DNA from: Coriobacteriia bacterium | GTDB taxonomy: Bacteria; Actinomycetota; Coriobacteriia; Anaerosomatales; Anaerosomataceae | Direction of reading: 5' to 3' | DNA: 64,000 nucleotides | NCBI GenBank assembly: GCA_016938135.1 | Contig: JAFGVD010000004.1 | Location: forward strand, 1-64,000 | In this document: positions 61,848 through 64,000 of the stretch, piece by piece | Layout: each line of letters opens with the position of its first letter | How positions within the stretch are numbered: position 1 is the first letter of the stretch | Program-made: the position numbers and the translations under genes | The notes under the pieces: generated by a model | Database searches by the model: none | Told to the model about the DNA's origin: nothing | What the model saw: only the letters and a program-made list of their open reading frames with translations

Positions 61848-62435
61848 TCAATCCGCAAGGGGTGCGAAGAGGCGTTCTTCGTAGACCGGACCTTGCGGAG
61901 TCAACGTGCTCGTGTACAAGGTAACCCCTCGCACTGACATCCGTTTCAGGCGGTCCTCTGCAGCGAAGAACACATGCTGCCCAACGTCGAGCATCTCGAA
62001 GGGCACGCGCTGTGGATTCCGTGATCTCACGAGTGTTATGTGTGGCTTGAACGACCGTGTCTCGGCAGGGAACCCCATCTCTACCAGAGCGGCGTCAACG
62101 GTGTTGGCGAGCTCGATCGTGGCCGCGCTCCCCTCTTCGATGCCGGTCCAGAGCATGGTGGCTGATCGTGGACGGGGAACCGCGCTGATGTCGCCAATGC
62201 GTACCTGGAAGCTTCGCATGGTGGATGCTGCGGTAATGAGCGTCTCATCGACCTGTGTCATCAGTCCCTCAGGTACCTGACCCAGGAACTTCACCGTGAT
62301 GTGCAGGTTCTCCTCGGCTACCCACTTCTCGTCACGCCACTCGGGCGTGCTCGCCTGCATCGCCTGTTGTGCCGAGCGGACCGTCTGCCTGGTCACGACG
62401 GGGAGCGCGATCCCGATGAATGTACGCAGGTACAT
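61848..62435 (-). CDS. thpR: RNA 2',3'-cyclic phosphodiesterase
   Basis: 2H phosphoesterase family (ThpR, formerly 2'-5' RNA ligase LigT). Two HxT motifs, HITVKFLG and HITLVRS, place the catalytic histidines; MYLRTFIGIALP is a typical start. 195 residues. It lies between cinA (6 bp upstream) and recA and is probably read with cinA. Its biological substrate is unclear in bacteria. Confidence 0.92.
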   Translation of the reverse strand: MYLRTFIGIALPVVTRQTVRSAQQAMQASTPEWRDEKWVAEENLHITVKFLGQVPEGLMTQVDETLITAASTMRSFQVRIGDISAVPRPRSATMLWTGIEEGSAATIELANTVDAALVEMGFPAETRSFKPHITLVRSRNPQRVPFEMLDVGQHVFFAAEDRLKRMSVRGVTLYTSTLTPQGPVYEERLFAPLAD

Positions 62436-62441
62436 GTCTCT

Positions 62442-63677
62442 TCAGCTCCCCTGCATCTCCCGACGCATGGCATCAAGCGCTTCCACAGTCGCACGGATGC
62501 GCACGCCTTCACGGTCGCCGAACAAGGAGCGTTGCCATGTCCTCACCCGATCCTCGCGGGCTAGCCCGAACCAGACCGTGCCTACAGGTTTGTCGGCGGT
62601 CCCTCCGCCGGGTCCCGCGATGCCGGTGATCGACACCGCGATGTCCGCTTGCAGGCTGTCGGCAACGCCCTGCGCCATCTCGGCGGCTGTCTGGGAGCTC
62701 ACAGCACCGTACGCGGCCAGCGTTTCTTCGGCCACGCCCAGCGTGGAGGTCTTGACCGTATCGGAGTATGCGACGATGCCGCCCGTGAACACCGCCGAGG
62801 AGCCCGGGATGTCGGTAAGGGCGGCAGCGACTCTTCCGCCCGTACACGATTCGGCGACCGCAAGTCTCAGCCCGACCTCGTGTGCACGGCGGACCACGAC
62901 CTGGGCGAGCGTAGAGCCGTCACGGGAGTAGCAGTCCTCGCCAAGCGCCTCCAGCGCCGCATCGGCTGCGCCTGCCACGCCTGCCTCCCCTGCCCCGTCG
63001 TCGAAGATCACGATCTCGATGTCAGCCGGCGAGGCCAGGATGGTGAGTTCCACCCCCGGGTGAGATTCGAGCGCTCGCTGTACACGCATCTGGGCGTCGG
63101 ACTCGGTGAGCCCGGTGCAGCGGAGTCTGGCGGGCGCCACGGCCTGTGAGGACGTGGCAAGCAGCGTGGCAAGCAGCGTGGCCAGCATCGGTCGCATCTC
63201 GGCGGGTGGGCCGGGTAGCAGCACGAGGTGGCCCATGGGTGTGGGGACCGTCTGTCCCGGAGCGGTGCCCAGCGTGGGCACGACCACCGTGGCGCCTTCC
63301 AACACGTCCGCCTGCGTGAAGAGCTGGCGTCGTGCGTCCGGGTCGCGGTGTCTGGATGTGAACGTCTGTAGTCTTCGCTCGGTCTCAGGGTCACGCGACA
63401 TCGAGACTCCAAGCGCGTCAGCGGCCGCCTCACGGGTTATGTCGTCGTGAGTGGGTCCTAGACCTCCGGTGACCACAACGAGGCTACAGGCGCCTGTGAG
63501 ACGCCGTAGAGTGGCCGAGATGAGCGTCGCGTCATCCGCAACGCGAACCATCTCGGCGACACGAAAGCCTGCGCCGAGAAGCGCGGCGGCTATCTCGGCG
63601 GTGTTGGTGTCCGTTCGCAGGCCGGTGACAAGCTCCGTGCCCACGCCGACCACGGCCGCGAGCGGACGGTCGCTCAT
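62442..63677 (-). CDS. cinA: CinA family nicotinamide-nucleotide amidohydrolase / competence-damage protein
   Basis: Two-domain CinA of ~411 residues. The N-terminal molybdopterin-binding-like (COG1058) domain has GTELVTGLRTDTN, VVTGGLGPTHDDITREA and LLPGPPAEMRPM. The C-terminal PncC-type deamidase domain has AESCTGGRVA, TGGIVAYS and TGIAGPGGGT. ATG 63677 has AGGA seven bases upstream; the ORF start at 63995 runs through pgsA and is rejected. A 12-bp tandem repeat at 63154-63189 codes for LLATLLAT. It overlaps pgsA by 4 bp. Confidence 0.93.
   Translation of the reverse strand: MSDRPLAAVVGVGTELVTGLRTDTNTAEIAAALLGAGFRVAEMVRVADDATLISATLRRLTGACSLVVVTGGLGPTHDDITREAAADALGVSMSRDPETERRLQTFTSRHRDPDARRQLFTQADVLEGATVVVPTLGTAPGQTVPTPMGHLVLLPGPPAEMRPMLATLLATLLATSSQAVAPARLRCTGLTESDAQMRVQRALESHPGVELTILASPADIEIVIFDDGAGEAGVAGAADAALEALGEDCYSRDGSTLAQVVVRRAHEVGLRLAVAESCTGGRVAAALTDIPGSSAVFTGGIVAYSDTVKTSTLGVAEETLAAYGAVSSQTAAEMAQGVADSLQADIAVSITGIAGPGGGTADKPVGTVWFGLAREDRVRTWQRSLFGDREGVRIRATVEALDAMRREMQGS
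63154..63189. repeat. 12-bp tandem repeat inside cinA
   Basis: GTGGCAAGCAGC twice in tandem and a third degenerate copy GTGGCCAGCATC. It keeps frame and adds a repeated Leu-Leu-Ala-Thr in the protein. Likely prone to in-frame length change by slippage. Confidence 0.8.
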
Positions 63678-64000
63678 TGTTGCTTCCTGGTCCAGGGTCC
63701 GGTGATGATGTTCCGTGCGTGATAGAAGTAGTCCGCCATCGAGAGCAGCGTGGCGATCACGGCGGCGCCCATCACGACCCACGTGATGATGGTGAACGTC
63801 GCGCCGAATCCTGACCCACCGACCGTGTCCAGGAGTGGGCTGCCCATCACGATGAAGCCGACGATAGCGAGGATCTGCAGGATCGTTTTGATCTTCCCGT
63901 AGGATGACGCCGCGATGACCTTGCCCTCGGCGACCGCGACCATTCGCAAGCCGGATACGATCAGCTCCCGGCTGATGATGACCAGAGCGATCCACGAAGG
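63674..64000 (-). CDS. pgsA: CDP-diacylglycerol-glycerol-3-phosphate 3-phosphatidyltransferase, partial
   Basis: C-terminal 108 residues; the start is beyond the window. The segment SRELIVSGLRMVAV followed by GKVIAASSYGKIKT is the diagnostic middle of PgsA (REfxVSGLR...GKxKT), then two membrane helices and a short basic tail. The ORF track shows only the internal Met start at 63949, but the frame is open to the window edge. pgsA-cinA-recA linkage is seen in Bacillus also. The stop overlaps the cinA start as ATGA. Confidence 0.9.
   Translation of the reverse strand, partial: PSWIALVIISRELIVSGLRMVAVAEGKVIAASSYGKIKTILQILAIVGFIVMGSPLLDTVGGSGFGATFTIITWVVMGAAVIATLLSMADYFYHARNIITGPWTRKQQ

Noticed and set aside
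63154-63189. CRISPR-like repeat
   Set aside because: A 12-bp tandem repeat without spacers inside a coding gene.
62442-63995. 517-residue cinA with extended N-terminus
   Set aside because: The first ~106 residues are out of frame with pgsA, which clearly occupies that stretch; ATG 63677 has a ribosome site and the family start.

Overview
The window reads as one contiguous chromosomal segment of a GC-rich, anaerobic member of the Actinobacteriota, most like the Coriobacteriia or a related deep-branching class. The actinobacterial signs are the DUF881-Sbp-DUF881 set, an FHA protein next to an FtsR-like MerR regulator, an RsiG-like protein, and LexA boxes of the CGAAC-N4-GTTYG type. The anaerobic signs are indolepyruvate:ferredoxin oxidoreductase with a built-in two-cluster ferredoxin domain and class III ribonucleotide reductase with its radical-SAM activase. 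There is no rRNA, IS element, prophage or CRISPR array. The taxonomic call rests on gene content alone.

Layout. 1-3.1 kb: 3' part of tRNA-Pro(GGG), a hairpin, a short remnant of an Old Yellow Enzyme-type oxidoreductase, then leftward ABC-F ATPase and DegV genes. 3.2-13 kb: rightward cell-envelope genes (CorA, a PgsA-like phosphatidyltransferase, a fused sugar nucleotidyltransferase/phosphomannomutase-like protein, DUF881-Sbp-DUF881, VanW) followed by a PaaK-type CoA ligase and an ACT protein. 12.9-14.2 kb: leftward degenerate GGDEF membrane protein and a prepilin-like gene. 14.3-20.7 kb: D,D-carboxypeptidase, then a full glycine cleavage set (gcvT-gcvH-gcvPA-gcvPB) with a LipM-like lipoyl-attachment enzyme. 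20.8-25.2 kb: RsiG-like protein, small helical protein, FHA protein, MerR regulator, nuclease-fold-like protein, hpt, K+ channel, apt. 25.2-27.7 kb: a divergent pair of secreted coiled-coil wall proteins (RlpA-like and NlpC/P60). 27.8-36.5 kb: iorA-iorB-ACT-livKHMGF-paaK. 36.5-38 kb: three small genes. 38.1-43.5 kb leftward: glycosyltransferase, two nucleobase permeases behind a structured leader, NUDIX, dut. 43.5-47.2 kb leftward: nrdG, redoxin, nrdD, nrdR. 47.3-48.5 kb: divergent yneA-like/lexA with LexA boxes. 48.5-64 kb leftward: hflX, dapL, dapF, miaA, a MEMO-AMMECR1 fusion, miaB, PHP, spoVS, a MutL-like ATPase, rny, recX, recA, thpR, cinA, pgsA.

How the genes work together. The ior/liv/paaK block fits uptake and oxidative fermentation of branched-chain or aromatic amino acids: 2-keto acids are oxidised with ferredoxin to acyl-CoA, and the CoA ligases interconvert aryl or acyl acids with their CoA esters. 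A second paaK-ACT pair lies at 11-13 kb. The gcv operon cleaves glycine and carries its own candidate enzyme for lipoylating GcvH. The lexA-yneA and recA-recX loci form an SOS regulon, with boxes placed inside the inferred promoters. The order pgsA, DUF881-Sbp-DUF881, gcvH, FHA, MerR resembles the Mycobacterium Rv1822-Rv1828 neighbourhood, expanded here by inserted genes. The most novel-looking items are a single-motif RsiG-type candidate c-di-GMP anti-sigma factor, a MutL-like GHKL ATPase without a MutL C-terminal domain between rny and spoVS, a structured leader before the purine permease gene, and a redoxin gene between nrdD and nrdG.
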